Assembly: GCA_002050235.1 (NCBI GenBank)
Contig: MWST01000033.1
Location: 100,170 to 164,169 of the forward strand
DNA: 64,000 bases
Direction: 5' to 3'
Origin: Polyangiaceae bacterium UTPRO1
Lineage (GTDB): Bacteria; Desulfobacterota; Binatia; UTPRO1
Under the pieces are notes generated by a model, which did not search any database, was not told the DNA's origin, and saw nothing but the letters and a program-made list of their open reading frames with translations. The first letter of the stretch is position 1. The number at the start of each line of letters is the position of its first letter. The position numbers and the translations under genes were made by a program. Shown in pieces: positions 40,403-52,372 of this stretch.

Positions 40403-41050
40403 CTACGACTGCTGGAAGGGCCGGGCGGCGCGGTCTATCGCCGCCTCGAAGACCGCCGCGAGCAGGGCGCCGACGAGAGCGCAGGCCATGTCCTTCTGGA
40501 CGTCCCAGGGGTCACCCTGCGTACCGAGAAAGGCGGTGCCGGCGGCGGGGTCGACGATCCGGGCTACTAGCCATTCGCCGATCTCGTAGAGCGCGCTCCA
40601 GAACACGATGCCGGCGACGCTGCAGTAGAGCCTGCCGATCCGCACCGGCCGGCGATGCCGGTCGCGTCCGCAGCCGAGCTCGTACGCCGGGCGCAGCATC
40701 AGGAAGCCGAACGCGAAGTGCACGAAGCGGTCGTAGTGATTGCGGCCGAGCCCGAAGGCGTCGCGCAGCCAGGCGCCGAGCGGCACCTCGGAGTACGTGT
40801 AGTGGCTGCCGATCGTGTGCAGGATGGCGAAGAGAGTGCCCTGCGCGTAGGCGCGATCGCTGAAGCGGCAGCGTCGCCAGCTCCAGACTACGAACGGTAC
40901 GGCGAGGAAGGTCGGCAGGTTCTCGAGCAGCCAGTCGGCGCGGAAGCGCGGCGCCATCGCGAGCGCGCTCCAGACGACCAGGAAGACCGCGAGACAAAGC
41001 GCCGGCACGAGGTTGCGATGCCGGGCGGCCGGCGCCCGCCGTGGCGTCAC
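40403..41050 (-). CDS. DUF2238-family membrane protein
   Basis: 215 residues, GTG start. Several hydrophobic helices (NLVPALCLAVFLVVWSALAM, FAILHTIGSHYTYSEVPLG, DRFVHFAFGFLMLRP, FWSALYEIGEW) and the pattern of a DUF2238 protein, including the conserved HTIGSHYTY and FHxxF-like segments. The GTG overlaps the upstream gene's TGA (GTGA, 41047-41050), so it is translationally coupled to the metallophosphoesterase. Function unknown. Confidence 0.85.
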   Translation of the reverse strand: MTPRRAPAARHRNLVPALCLAVFLVVWSALAMAPRFRADWLLENLPTFLAVPFVVWSWRRCRFSDRAYAQGTLFAILHTIGSHYTYSEVPLGAWLRDAFGLGRNHYDRFVHFAFGFLMLRPAYELGCGRDRHRRPVRIGRLYCSVAGIVFWSALYEIGEWLVARIVDPAAGTAFLGTQGDPWDVQKDMACALVGALLAAVFEAAIDRAARPFQQS

Positions 41051-42306
41051 GCCGGGCGGAGCTCCAGGCAGCCGATCTCGCGGGGCGTGAAGAGCCGGAT
41101 CGGTTGGCCGGTGAACCCGAGCCCGTTGCTGACGACGAGCGTCGCGGATCCGGCGCCGAACGTGCCGCGGTCGTAGCGCGTGATGATCTCGGCGAAGTTG
41201 CGGACGCGCCGCCCGGAAGGCGTCGGGATGCCGATCTGGCCCCCGTGAGTGTGCCCCGCGAGGACGAGGTGCGCACCGCAGGCGGCGGCCTGCTCGAAGC
41301 AATCGGGGCGATGGGTCAGCACTACGAGAGGCCGCCCTGCGGGCAGGTCGGCGGTGAGGCCGGGGAGGGCGGGGTGCGCGAGCACGCCGCGCGCCCAGTC
41401 GCGGCCGAGGTCGTCGAGGCCGACCAGCGTCAGCCGTTCGCCGTTGCGCTCGATGTCGAGGCGGGCGTTCCTGAGGATGGTGAACGCTGTGTGGTCACGA
41501 AGCTCCGCGGTGACGGCGTCGGCGCCCGCGGCGACGTCATGGTTGCCGAGGGTCACGACCACGCCGTGCCGGGCCCGCAGGCCCGCCAGGACCGGAAAGA
41601 ACGCCGCGCAGGTGGCGGCGTGATCGACGAGGTCGCCGGTGATGCAGATGAGGTCGGGATCGAGGGCGTTGACGCGAGCCACGTGCCCCGCGAGCTCTGC
41701 CCGTCCGAGATAGGCGCCCAGGTGCAGATCGCTCAGGTGGACGATGCGGAAGCCGGCGAAGGCTGCGGGGAGCGCCGGGATCGGAATCGTCGTCCGGGTC
41801 GTGACCAGTGCGCGGCGGCCGGAGGTGTAACCGAAGAGAAAGAGGCCGCCGACCCCGACGAGGGTCGCGTCGAGTACGGCGTCGAAGCCCGGCCGCCACT
41901 GCACCGGATCGACCGGCGCGACGAAGGCTGCGAGCGCCAGTCCGGAGGGTGCGGCCGCACGCAGCGCCGCCCACGCGAGCTCGGCGGCGACGATCACCAG
42001 GGCCGCGAACACGGAGGTGAACGCGAACGCCGTGTAGGCTGCGAGAAGCGGTCCGGGCGGTCGCCCGCCCAGCCGCCGCATCAGGAACAGGTTGACGCCG
42101 TAGATGGCGAGGACGGCGCCGACGTGGTGCGCGGCGGCGAGCGCGACGCCCGAGCGCGCGAGGGTACGCGCAATCACGAGCCATTCGCCGACCGTGATGG
42201 CTGCGATGAGTAGTCGGAAGAAGACGCGAAAGAAACTGCGCCGCAGCCGTTCGGCGAGGTCCGTCGCCGTTGTCGCAGGTCGGACTCCGGAGATGCCGCT
42301 CGCCAT
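41047..42306 (-). CDS. Membrane-anchored metallophosphoesterase
   Basis: 419 residues. The first 150 residues hold four to five transmembrane helices, then a calcineurin-type metallophosphoesterase: [32 protein letters not shown], and [14 protein letters not shown], all metal-ligand blocks of the YkuE/LpxH-like group. YkuE-type enzymes act on lipid or cell-wall phosphates at the periplasmic face. Coupled to DUF2238. Divergent from secA. Confidence 0.87.
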   Translation of the reverse strand: MASGISGVRPATTATDLAERLRRSFFRVFFRLLIAAITVGEWLVIARTLARSGVALAAAHHVGAVLAIYGVNLFLMRRLGGRPPGPLLAAYTAFAFTSVFAALVIVAAELAWAALRAAAPSGLALAAFVAPVDPVQWRPGFDAVLDATLVGVGGLFLFGYTSGRRALVTTRTTIPIPALPAAFAGFRIVHLSDLHLGAYLGRAELAGHVARVNALDPDLICITGDLVDHAATCAAFFPVLAGLRARHGVVVTLGNHDVAAGADAVTAELRDHTAFTILRNARLDIERNGERLTLVGLDDLGRDWARGVLAHPALPGLTADLPAGRPLVVLTHRPDCFEQAAACGAHLVLAGHTHGGQIGIPTPSGRRVRNFAEIITRYDRGTFGAGSATLVVSNGLGFTGQPIRLFTPREIGCLELRPA

Positions 42307-42434
42307 GCGCTCGGCGTATCACAGGTCCGGCTCCGCTGCCGCCGTCCGTTGCGGTCGTCACGGCGCCAGGTGAAACGCTCGCGGCCGCCCCCGCCTTTGC
42401 GACCCTGCCACGACTGGGTTATGAGTCTCGGTTC

Positions 42435-45134
<2,700 letters not shown>

Positions 45135-45156
45135 TCGCCGGGGACTCCTCGCGCCG

Positions 45157-46368
45157 GTGAAGCTCCCGATCCGCGAAACGCCGATCGCCGTTCCCGGATT
45201 CCTGTTCGCCGGCGTGGCGTGCGGAATCAAGGCGTCGGGGAAGTCCGACCTGGCGCTGATCGTCTCCGACGTTCCGGCGGTGGCCGCCGGGGTCGTGACG
45301 CGGAACCGGGTGAAGGCGGCTCCGGTGCGGATCGTCATGGAGCGACTGGCGCACGCCCGGGCGCAGGCCGTCGTCGTCAACAGCGGCAACGCCAACGCTT
45401 GCACGGGCGCGGCGGGTATGAAGGCGGCGCGCGACGCTTGCAGCCAGGTGGCCGCCGGACTCGGCATCGCCGCCGACACGGTGCTGCCGTGCTCGACGGG
45501 GAAGATCGGCGTCCCCCTGCCGGCGGCCGCGATGCGGCGGGGCGTCGCGGCGGCGCTCGCCGCCCTCGACGACGGCGGCTTCTGGCAGGCGGCGCACGCG
45601 ATGATGACGACCGACGCCTTCCCGAAGGCGGGGATGCGTCGGGTGCGCGTCGGCGGCCGCACCGTCACCATCGCCGCCATGGCGAAAGGGGCGGGCATGA
45701 TCGCGCCCGACATGGCGACGCTGCTGGTCGTGGTCATGACCGACGCCGCTGTCGCGGCTCCGGCTCTGCGTGCGTTCGTCCGCGCGGCCGTCGCTACCTC
45801 GTTCAACGCCATAACCGTCGACGGCGATTGCAGCACCAACGACACCCTGTTGATGCTCGCCAACGGCGTCGCGGAGAATGCGCGCTTCACTCCCGCGAGC
45901 GCGGACGGACGGCGGTTCCGGGGCGCGCTCGCCGACCTCCTCGGAGCGCTCGCCGACATGGTGGTCGCCGACGGTGAGGGTGCGACCAAGCGCATGCGTA
46001 TCACGGTGGTCGGCGCGCGGACGGCGCTGGAGGCGCGACGCGCGGCGCGTCGCATCGGCGAGTCGCAGCTCGTGAAGACGGCGCTCTACGGTAGCGATCC
46101 GAACTGGGGTCGGATCGCGTGCGCCGCGGGCCATGCCGGCGTGGCGCTCGACGCCGACCGGCTGAGCGTCGCGATCGCCGGCGTGCCGGTGCTGCGGCGC
46201 GGACTTCCGGCAGCGCCGGCGGCCGTTACCCGCGCCGCGCGCGGTATGCGCGGCGACGCGGTCGACGTCAGGGTCGACCTCGCGACCGGCGGCAGGGGCA
46301 GGGCGACGATCCTGGCGAGCGATCTCACGCCCGCCTACGTGAAGTTCAATTCCGACTACTCGACGTAA
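45157..46368 (+). CDS. argJ: Glutamate N-acetyltransferase / amino-acid acetyltransferase ArgJ
   Basis: 403 residues from a GTG. The self-cleavage site is at A187/T188 in the block GAGMIAPDMATLLVVV, which generates alpha and beta chains. VVNSGNANACTGAAG and GDCSTNDTLLMLANG are family blocks, and the C-terminal YVKFNSDYST is typical. It moves the acetyl group from N-acetylornithine to glutamate in the cyclic arginine pathway. It begins 22 bases after secA. Upstream codons in the secA-overlapping frame were excluded. Confidence 0.93.
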   Translation: MKLPIRETPIAVPGFLFAGVACGIKASGKSDLALIVSDVPAVAAGVVTRNRVKAAPVRIVMERLAHARAQAVVVNSGNANACTGAAGMKAARDACSQVAAGLGIAADTVLPCSTGKIGVPLPAAAMRRGVAAALAALDDGGFWQAAHAMMTTDAFPKAGMRRVRVGGRTVTIAAMAKGAGMIAPDMATLLVVVMTDAAVAAPALRAFVRAAVATSFNAITVDGDCSTNDTLLMLANGVAENARFTPASADGRRFRGALADLLGALADMVVADGEGATKRMRITVVGARTALEARRAARRIGESQLVKTALYGSDPNWGRIACAAGHAGVALDADRLSVAIAGVPVLRRGLPAAPAAVTRAARGMRGDAVDVRVDLATGGRGRATILASDLTPAYVKFNSDYST

Positions 46369-46379
46369 GGAAGAGGAGA

Positions 46380-46907
46380 ATGGGCGTGGCCAGCGAGGAT
46401 GCGTCCGCGTGGAAGCGCTGTAGCACCTGCAAGAAGCCGATCGCCTTCGGTCGCGACTACTTCCGCTGCAGCGTGTCCACCTGCAGCCGCAAAGGGACCG
46501 ACTTCGCGTTCTGCTCGGTCTCGTGCTGGGATGCGCACGTGCCGGTCCTGCGCCACCGCGACGCCTGGGCGGAAGAAGCTCTGGCGCCCACCGCTGCGGA
46601 GTGGCAGGCGCGCCAGAGTGCCGCTGTCGAGCGTAGCGCCGAGCCGCCGCGTTCCTCCATGCCGCCGGTGTCCCGGCGCGCGGCGCCGGCGCCGTCCGGA
46701 GCCGCGGAGGCGCTGCCGCGCGACGTCCTGATCGTCATCTCGAAGCTCAAGGCGTACGTCCGCGCCCGCTCCGGCATGAACACCTCCGACGCCGTCGTCG
46801 ACGTGCTCTCCGACCGGGTGCGGGAGCTCTGCGACCAGGCGATCGACCAGGCCCGCACCCACGGCCGCAGGACCTTGCTCGATCGCGACTTCGACGGCCT
46901 GCCGTGA
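46380..46907 (+). CDS. Zinc-finger / histone-fold DNA-binding protein
   Basis: 175 residues. N-terminal zinc-binding module with C14, C17, C30, C35, C45, C49 and H53/H59 (pattern CSTCKKPIAFGRDYFRCSVS then TCSRKGTDFAFCSVSCWDAH), a linker rich in Ala/Pro/Arg, and a C-terminal histone-like segment from residue 113 (VLIVISKLKAYVRARSG, SDAVVDVLSDRVREL, AIDQARTHGRRTLLDRDF). The latter aligns with the alpha2-L2 part of archaeal HMf histones (ILEEMGRDIASEAIKLARHA, GRKTIKAEDI). A GAGGAG ribosome site precedes the ATG. The stop overlaps the SET-domain gene start. This layout resembles zinc-ribbon histones of some deltaproteobacterial-grade lineages. Confidence 0.82.
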   Translation: MGVASEDASAWKRCSTCKKPIAFGRDYFRCSVSTCSRKGTDFAFCSVSCWDAHVPVLRHRDAWAEEALAPTAAEWQARQSAAVERSAEPPRSSMPPVSRRAAPAPSGAAEALPRDVLIVISKLKAYVRARSGMNTSDAVVDVLSDRVRELCDQAIDQARTHGRRTLLDRDFDGLP

Positions 46908-47479
46908 CCGGAGCGCCCGCCGCATCCCGGTCGCGCGCCGCGACCCGTCCGGAGATTCCCGCCGGTCCGCTCCGCCAGCCGCGTTATCTGCACGTCCGGC
47001 GCTCGCCGCTCGCGGGGCTCGGCGTCTTCACGACCCGCGCAATTCCCAAGCACACGCTGCTGCTCGAGTACCTCGGCGAGCGCATCTCCCACGAGGAGGC
47101 GGGCGAGCGTTACTACGCGACGAAGGCTCCGGATGCGTTCGTATTGCTGTTCACGGTCGACCGCCGGGTGGTGATCGACGGCGGGGTCGGCGGCCGCGCT
47201 GCCCGCTACGTGAACCACTCGTGCGATCCCAACTGCGAGGCCGACGAGATCGGCGGCCGCATCTTCATCTCCAGCATCCGCGATATCCCGGCGGGCGCCG
47301 AGATCACCTACGACTACAACCTGGAGGCGCCGTCGCCGCTGCCGCGTGATTGGCGCCGCCGCTACGCCTGCCGCTGCGGCGCGGCGCGCTGCCGGGGCAC
47401 GATCGTGGCGCCGCGGCGCCGGCGCGCGGCCGCTCCCGCACGCACGCTCGACAAGACAAGAAAGGGGAGGTCCCGATGA
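46904..47479 (+). CDS. SET-domain lysine methyltransferase
   Basis: 191 residues beginning GTG at the overlap with the histone-like gene (GTGA). The SET core runs GLGVFTTRAIPKHTLLLEYL (about 38-57), the cofactor motif RYVNHSCDPNCEA (NHSC 104-107), and ITYDY with catalytic-type Y136/Y138; a post-SET Cys cluster C156, C158, C163 follows. Eukaryotic-like SET proteins methylate Lys residues on proteins using SAM. Here the natural candidate substrate is the coupled histone-fold protein. The C-terminal tail is Arg-rich and may bind nucleic acid. It lacks a pre-SET domain. Confidence 0.9.
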   Translation: MTGAPAASRSRAATRPEIPAGPLRQPRYLHVRRSPLAGLGVFTTRAIPKHTLLLEYLGERISHEEAGERYYATKAPDAFVLLFTVDRRVVIDGGVGGRAARYVNHSCDPNCEADEIGGRIFISSIRDIPAGAEITYDYNLEAPSPLPRDWRRRYACRCGAARCRGTIVAPRRRRAAAPARTLDKTRKGRSR

Positions 47480-48915
47480 GCGATCCGTACCAGTGGCTCG
47501 ATGCCGTGGCGCAAGCCGAGCTCGTGCGCCGGGGTGAGGTGGCTCCGCACGAGCTCGTCGCTGCGGCCATCGCCCGCGCCGAGCGCGTGAACCCGGAGCT
47601 GAATGCGATCATCACCCCGCTCTACGAGAAAGCGCGCGCGGCGGCGATCGACCCGCAGCTCCCGGCCGGCGCTTTCCACGGCGTCCCGATGCTGCTCAAG
47701 GACATTTTCGGCTACAGCGCCGGCGACGCCTATCACATGGGCATGCGGGCGTTGCGCGACGCCGGCTTCGTAGCGCCGCACGACACGCACCTGGTGGCGA
47801 AGCTCCGCCAGGCAGGTTTCCTCTTCCTCGGACGGACCAACGTGCCCGAGCTCGGCACCATCCCCTCGACGGAATCGCTCGCCTACGGTCCGGCGCACAA
47901 CCCGTGGGATGCGGCGCGCTCGCCGGGCGGTTCGAGCGGCGGCTCGGCGGCGGCCGTCGCTGCTGGTGTCGTCGCGGTGGCGCATGCCAACGACGGCGGC
48001 GGCTCGATCCGCATTCCGGCGAGTGCGTGCGGAGTCGTCGGTATGAAGCCTTCGCGCGGACGGATCTCGTTCGGCCCCGATCTCGGCGACGGCGTCGGCG
48101 GCCTCGCGGTCGAAGGGTGTGTGAGCCGGACGGTACGCGACACCGCGGCTTATCTCGACGTCGTCGAGGGGATGATGGCGGGCGATCCTTACGGGGCGCC
48201 GCCGCCGCGACGGCCGTATCGCGAGGAGGTGGGAGCGAGCGCCGGCACGCTTCGGATCGGGGTCATGACGAAGGCTCCGAGCGGGGTGGCGGCGGTCGAC
48301 CCGCAATGCGCGGCCGCCGCCGACGGCGCAGCGGCGCTGCTCGCGGATCTCGGGCATCGCGTCGAGGCTTCGCATCCGGCCGCGCTCGACGACCAGGAGA
48401 CGTTCCAGCATTTCAGCGTCATGTTCGCGACCTCGACCGCGCGCATCCTCGACGCGGTCGGCCAGCTCATCGGTAGGCAGCTCGGTGCGGATGACGTCGA
48501 GCCTTTCAACTGGGCTCTTGCCGAGATGGGGAGTGCCGTGAGCGCGCGCCAGTACCTCGGCACCGCCGACTGGCTCTTCGCCTACACGCGGCGGGTGGCC
48601 GACTGGTGGGCGTCGGGCTTCGACCTCTTGCTGACGCCGACCCTGCCGGAGCCGCCATGGGCGCTCGGCAGCTTCCACGGCGTCGATCCGCTGACGGCGG
48701 GGCTCCGCGCCCAGGCGCTCTGCGCCTTCACCGGCCCTTTCAACATGACGGGTCAGCCCGCCATCTCGCTGCCGCTCGCGTGGAGTGCAACCGGTCTGCC
48801 GATCGGCGTCCAGCTCGTCGCCGCGTACGGCCGCGAGGATCTGCTCCTGCGGGTTGCGGCACAGCTCGAGCAGGCGCGGCCATGGGCGGACCGTCGGCCT
48901 CCTATCGTTGCGTAG
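47476..48915 (+). CDS. Amidase signature family protein
   Basis: 479 residues. The amidase signature [22 protein letters not shown] contains the Ser-cisSer-Lys triad with [12 protein letters not shown] upstream and [19 protein letters not shown] downstream. It hydrolyses an amide; the substrate could be a fatty amide, peptide or urethane. It is not GatA, whose gene sits at the window end next to gatB. The ATG at 47476 follows AAAGGGGAGG and overlaps the SET stop by four bases. Confidence 0.9.
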   Translation: MSDPYQWLDAVAQAELVRRGEVAPHELVAAAIARAERVNPELNAIITPLYEKARAAAIDPQLPAGAFHGVPMLLKDIFGYSAGDAYHMGMRALRDAGFVAPHDTHLVAKLRQAGFLFLGRTNVPELGTIPSTESLAYGPAHNPWDAARSPGGSSGGSAAAVAAGVVAVAHANDGGGSIRIPASACGVVGMKPSRGRISFGPDLGDGVGGLAVEGCVSRTVRDTAAYLDVVEGMMAGDPYGAPPPRRPYREEVGASAGTLRIGVMTKAPSGVAAVDPQCAAAADGAAALLADLGHRVEASHPAALDDQETFQHFSVMFATSTARILDAVGQLIGRQLGADDVEPFNWALAEMGSAVSARQYLGTADWLFAYTRRVADWWASGFDLLLTPTLPEPPWALGSFHGVDPLTAGLRAQALCAFTGPFNMTGQPAISLPLAWSATGLPIGVQLVAAYGREDLLLRVAAQLEQARPWADRRPPIVA

Positions 48916-49227
48916 CATCAGGTGATCGCCGGACCGGCGCCGGGTTTCGCCGCCGGCCGTGTCCCGGTCGGCAGCCGGTTGCTTCGCATCGGCGCAGGTG
49001 CCGGGATACGTAGCGCCCGCTCGGGATTCCGTGCGGCAAGCGGCGGGAAGCAGCGAAGGCACAACTCTCGGCATGGCATGCCGCTATAGAGTTACTTTGT
49101 TTGGCTCTACGGCGGGATTGATCCTGACCCCCATCCGTAGGCTAGCTGGTCGACCTCCACCGCTCGCCATCGATCCAGACATCCGCCTGCGATCGGGGCC
49201 CGCACTCATCCAAGGAGGTTTCGACCC
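48916..49227. other. Intergenic region upstream of exported beta-helix protein
   Basis: 312 bases with no gene. It contains GATTGATCCTGAC at 49116-49128, also found upstream of the gene at 53164, and a strong ribosome site (CAAGGAGG) just before the start at 49228. The -35/-10 region is not clear. Confidence 0.4.
49116..49128 (+). promoter_or_regulatory. Shared element GATTGATCCTGAC, copy 1
   Basis: Identical 13-base sequence also at 53097-53109. Both lie in the upstream regions of giant exported proteins (100 and 55 bases before the start), both preceded by GGCGG. It may be a shared activator or leader RNA element; no known consensus matches. Confidence 0.4.
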
Positions 49228-52143
49228 ATGCGCTTCTCCTGCCGCCGTTTGCTGCTCCCTGGTTCAACGGGTCTGATCGCGGCGCTGGCGATGCTCGCGG
49301 CTGCGCCCGCGCTCGCCGCCGTCGTCTGCGTGCCCAACATCGGCATCGACGGCTCCTGTACGGGAGCCGCCGCTACCATCAACGCCGCCATCGGCGCGGC
49401 GAGCTCGGGCGATACCGTGCTCGTCGACGACGGCACCTACGTCGAATTCGTCATCGTCGACCGCAACGTGACGCTGCTCTCGCTCAACGGCCGCGCCGCG
49501 ACCACCATCGATCCGCCGTCGACTCCGGCCTCGGCGCTCGGCACCATCGTCGTCAAGAACAACACGACCAGCGCGCAGATCGGCGCCCCGGGCCAGGGCT
49601 TCACGGTGCACGGCACGGACAATCTCTCGCCCGGTCTCGAGAGCGCGGCCATCTATTTCCAGGGGAACCACAGCAACGCCAAAGTGCTCGACAACGAGAT
49701 CGTGGCGGCTGGCGATTACGGACTGATAACCGAGTACGGTGCGATCATCAGCGGCTTCGTGGTCTCCGGCAACACCTTCTCGGGCCAGACCTTCGCCGGA
49801 GCGAACCCCGCCGACCAGGGGTTCGCCAATCAGTTCTCGACCCCGAACGTTCCCCGGCAGGCGGTCGCGATGGGATGCGGAGCCGGGTGCATCAAGACCA
49901 CCAATACTACGTTCACCAACAACGTCGTCACCGCCAAGGCCGGCGGCTGCAATCCCGCCGGCAAGGAGCAGGGGAACACTCTGGTCACCATCGACTCCAA
50001 CGGGGCGACGATCAGCGGCAACACCTTCGCCGGCACCTCGAGCTTCACCGCCACGAGTCTCCGGGCGCGCGGCGCCAGCACCACGATCTTCGGCAACACC
50101 TTCGTCAGTGCCGGACTCGTGGCGAGCTGCCCGATACCGACGGTGCCGGTGAAGACCGGCCACGTCTTCCTGCAGAACACCGGCGAGACGGTCGGGACCG
50201 TTGCCGCCCAGAACACCTTCGACAAGGGCGTGTACGTGAACCTTCCCGTGGGACCGATCGGTCTCAGCATCCAGGCCGCCAACGATGCGGCAGTAAACGG
50301 CATGACGGTGCAGGTGCTGCCGGGCACGTACCCGGAGAGCCCGAACCTCACCAAGTCGATCACCCTTAAAGCGGACGCCGCCAACTGCAGCGCCACCGTG
50401 ATCCAGCTCCTGGCGCCGCCGGCGGCGCCGACCTACATGGGCGCGCTCACGATCAACGGCGCCGACACCACGATCGACGGCTTCACGATCGCCGGCCGTG
50501 ACGGTACGCCGTCGGTGATCGCGGCCACGAACATATATCTGAGCCCTGGCCTCAACACCGTCACCATCACGAAGAACTGCTTCAAGGTGGGCGCCAGCGA
50601 TCCGGGGAGCACCACCTACGATGACGGCTTCGGCATCGTCTCCTCGTACGACGATGCGCACGTCAACGTGAACAGCCTCGTGGTCACCGACAACACCTTC
50701 GAGCCGCTGAACGCCGGCGCCGATCGCGCCTTCTACATCAATCCCGGGGTCGACCAGTTCCGGTTCGCGAACAACCGCATCTCGGGCAACTTCCTGAAGA
50801 CCGCGATCACGCAGGCGGCGAGCTCGCTCGTCGAGGACAACGTGATCGCCGGCGTCGGCGGGCCGGGCAACCGGTCAGCCGGTCTCGGCGTCTGGAGCTA
50901 TCCCGATGCGACGATGTGGGGTCACGCGACCTTCACCGGCAACGACATCTCCGGCACCCGCCGCGGCATTCTCGTCTATGAAGCCAACGATGTCCTCGTG
51001 CAGTGCAATCGCTTCGCCAACAACGGCTACGGCGTCGAGGTGCTGGAAATTGCCGGCAGCGTCAATTTCGACTTGAGCACGATCGACATCCACACCAACA
51101 GCTTCCTCGACAGCGACGTCGAAGGCGTGACCAACGATTGCGACGGTACCGTCAACGTCTGTGACAGCAACGGCAACCTCGACGCCGAGAACAACTGGTG
51201 GGGTTGCGCCGCCGGACCGGCCAACCCGGGCTGCGACGCGGTGAGCGTCGGCGTCGACTACACCCCGTTCGCGTCGGGCCCGTCGCCGTGCGTGAGCTGC
51301 ACCCAGGACGCCGATTGCAACGACGGGCTCGTGTGCAACGGCGTCGAGACGTGCAACGCCGGGACGGGAATGTGCGTGCCCGGCACCGCCCTCGACTGCT
51401 CGTCGTTCGCCGACCAGTGCAACGCCGGCGTCTGCGCCGATCCGGCCGGCTGCCAGGCGTCGCCGCTGCCGAACAACACGGTCTGCGTGGCGACCCCCGA
51501 CACCTGCTCGCTGCTGGATACCTGCCAGGCGGGAATCTGTACGGACGGCGGCGGCGGTGACGTCGATGGCGACGGTGTGTGCGGCGCCGACGACAACTGT
51601 CCGACCGTTGCCAATGCGGACCAGGCCGACGTCGACCATGACGGCATCGGTAACGTCTGCGACCCCAACGACGGACCGATGAACATCACCGCGGTCGATC
51701 TGAAGCGGTCCAACAACGTCGGGCGTCCGAACGGTGGCGTCGGGATCAAAGGGGACGCGATCTTCGATCCGGCTTCGCTCCTCCTGACGACGCCCAAAGT
51801 CACTTTCACGGTCACGGACAGCAGGACGCCGACGCCGTTTTCCGTGTCGCAGACATGGACGGTGAGCAGCGAGTGCAAGATCAAGGGCACGCGCATCACC
51901 TGCTCGACCGCCGACAAGAAGTTCAAGACGACCTTCAAGCCGTTTCCGAAGGCGCCGAACGTGTACCGGTTCGCGGCTCGCTTCCGGAAGCTCGCAACGG
52001 CGACGGACCTCGTCTTCGAGGGGCCGGTGACGGTGGTTCTGACCTTCGGGACGCCGCCGCCGGCGAACGGACAGTTGGATCTGGTCTCGGTGATCTCGGA
52101 CTGCCGTGCCAGTGCCAGCGGCATCAAGTGCAGGCAGTTCTGA
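49228..52143 (+). CDS. Exported right-handed beta-helix protein with Cys-rich tail
   Basis: 971 residues. A signal peptide (GLIAALAMLAAAPALAA) is followed by a long right-handed parallel beta-helix, visible as repeated NNTFxG-type coils such as VSGNTFSGQTF, ISGNTFAG, VVTDNTFEPLN and TGNDISGT, then Cys-rich modules (SCTQDADCNDGLVCNGVETC), a thrombospondin type 3/calcium-like DVDGDGVCGADDNCP and a C-terminal beta domain. It is probably a polysaccharide-interacting or surface protein. CAAGGAGG precedes the ATG. A long hairpin lies just after the stop. Confidence 0.85.
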   Translation: MRFSCRRLLLPGSTGLIAALAMLAAAPALAAVVCVPNIGIDGSCTGAAATINAAIGAASSGDTVLVDDGTYVEFVIVDRNVTLLSLNGRAATTIDPPSTPASALGTIVVKNNTTSAQIGAPGQGFTVHGTDNLSPGLESAAIYFQGNHSNAKVLDNEIVAAGDYGLITEYGAIISGFVVSGNTFSGQTFAGANPADQGFANQFSTPNVPRQAVAMGCGAGCIKTTNTTFTNNVVTAKAGGCNPAGKEQGNTLVTIDSNGATISGNTFAGTSSFTATSLRARGASTTIFGNTFVSAGLVASCPIPTVPVKTGHVFLQNTGETVGTVAAQNTFDKGVYVNLPVGPIGLSIQAANDAAVNGMTVQVLPGTYPESPNLTKSITLKADAANCSATVIQLLAPPAAPTYMGALTINGADTTIDGFTIAGRDGTPSVIAATNIYLSPGLNTVTITKNCFKVGASDPGSTTYDDGFGIVSSYDDAHVNVNSLVVTDNTFEPLNAGADRAFYINPGVDQFRFANNRISGNFLKTAITQAASSLVEDNVIAGVGGPGNRSAGLGVWSYPDATMWGHATFTGNDISGTRRGILVYEANDVLVQCNRFANNGYGVEVLEIAGSVNFDLSTIDIHTNSFLDSDVEGVTNDCDGTVNVCDSNGNLDAENNWWGCAAGPANPGCDAVSVGVDYTPFASGPSPCVSCTQDADCNDGLVCNGVETCNAGTGMCVPGTALDCSSFADQCNAGVCADPAGCQASPLPNNTVCVATPDTCSLLDTCQAGICTDGGGGDVDGDGVCGADDNCPTVANADQADVDHDGIGNVCDPNDGPMNITAVDLKRSNNVGRPNGGVGIKGDAIFDPASLLLTTPKVTFTVTDSRTPTPFSVSQTWTVSSECKIKGTRITCSTADKKFKTTFKPFPKAPNVYRFAARFRKLATATDLVFEGPVTVVLTFGTPPPANGQLDLVSVISDCRASASGIKCRQF

Positions 52144-52178
52144 GGTGGTTTGAAACTCTGACTCCGCATTGAAGGAGG

Positions 52179-52215
52179 CGAGCGGCGCGAGCATCGTCGA
52201 TGCTCGCGCCGCTCG
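52179..52215 (+). terminator. Long GC-rich hairpin after the beta-helix gene
   Basis: An almost perfect 18-base stem (GAGCGGCGCGAGCATCG opposite CGATGCTCGCGCCGCTC, plus a flanking C-G pair) with a minimal loop lies 36 bases after the stop. It is one of the strongest hairpins in the window. No T-run follows, so it may act as a rho-independent-like end or mRNA-stabilising structure. Confidence 0.6.
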
Positions 52216-52372
52216 TCATATAGGGTGCGATTGCGTCGTTACGGCGCAGGAAAACCGTCGGCGACGGATTGTGCGCCGCACGGAGCGTGCTATCGGGACG
52301 TGAGCCATCGAGTGCGCGCCCCGCGCGTCAAGGTGGCCGCTGCTCGCGAAATATGGACAGCAGGCGCTGCGC

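Noticed and set aside
47476..48915. Assigning the amidase as GatA
   Set aside because: A better GatA 3' end lies at 63735-64000 adjacent to gatB, and the amidase here is isolated from gatB/gatC.
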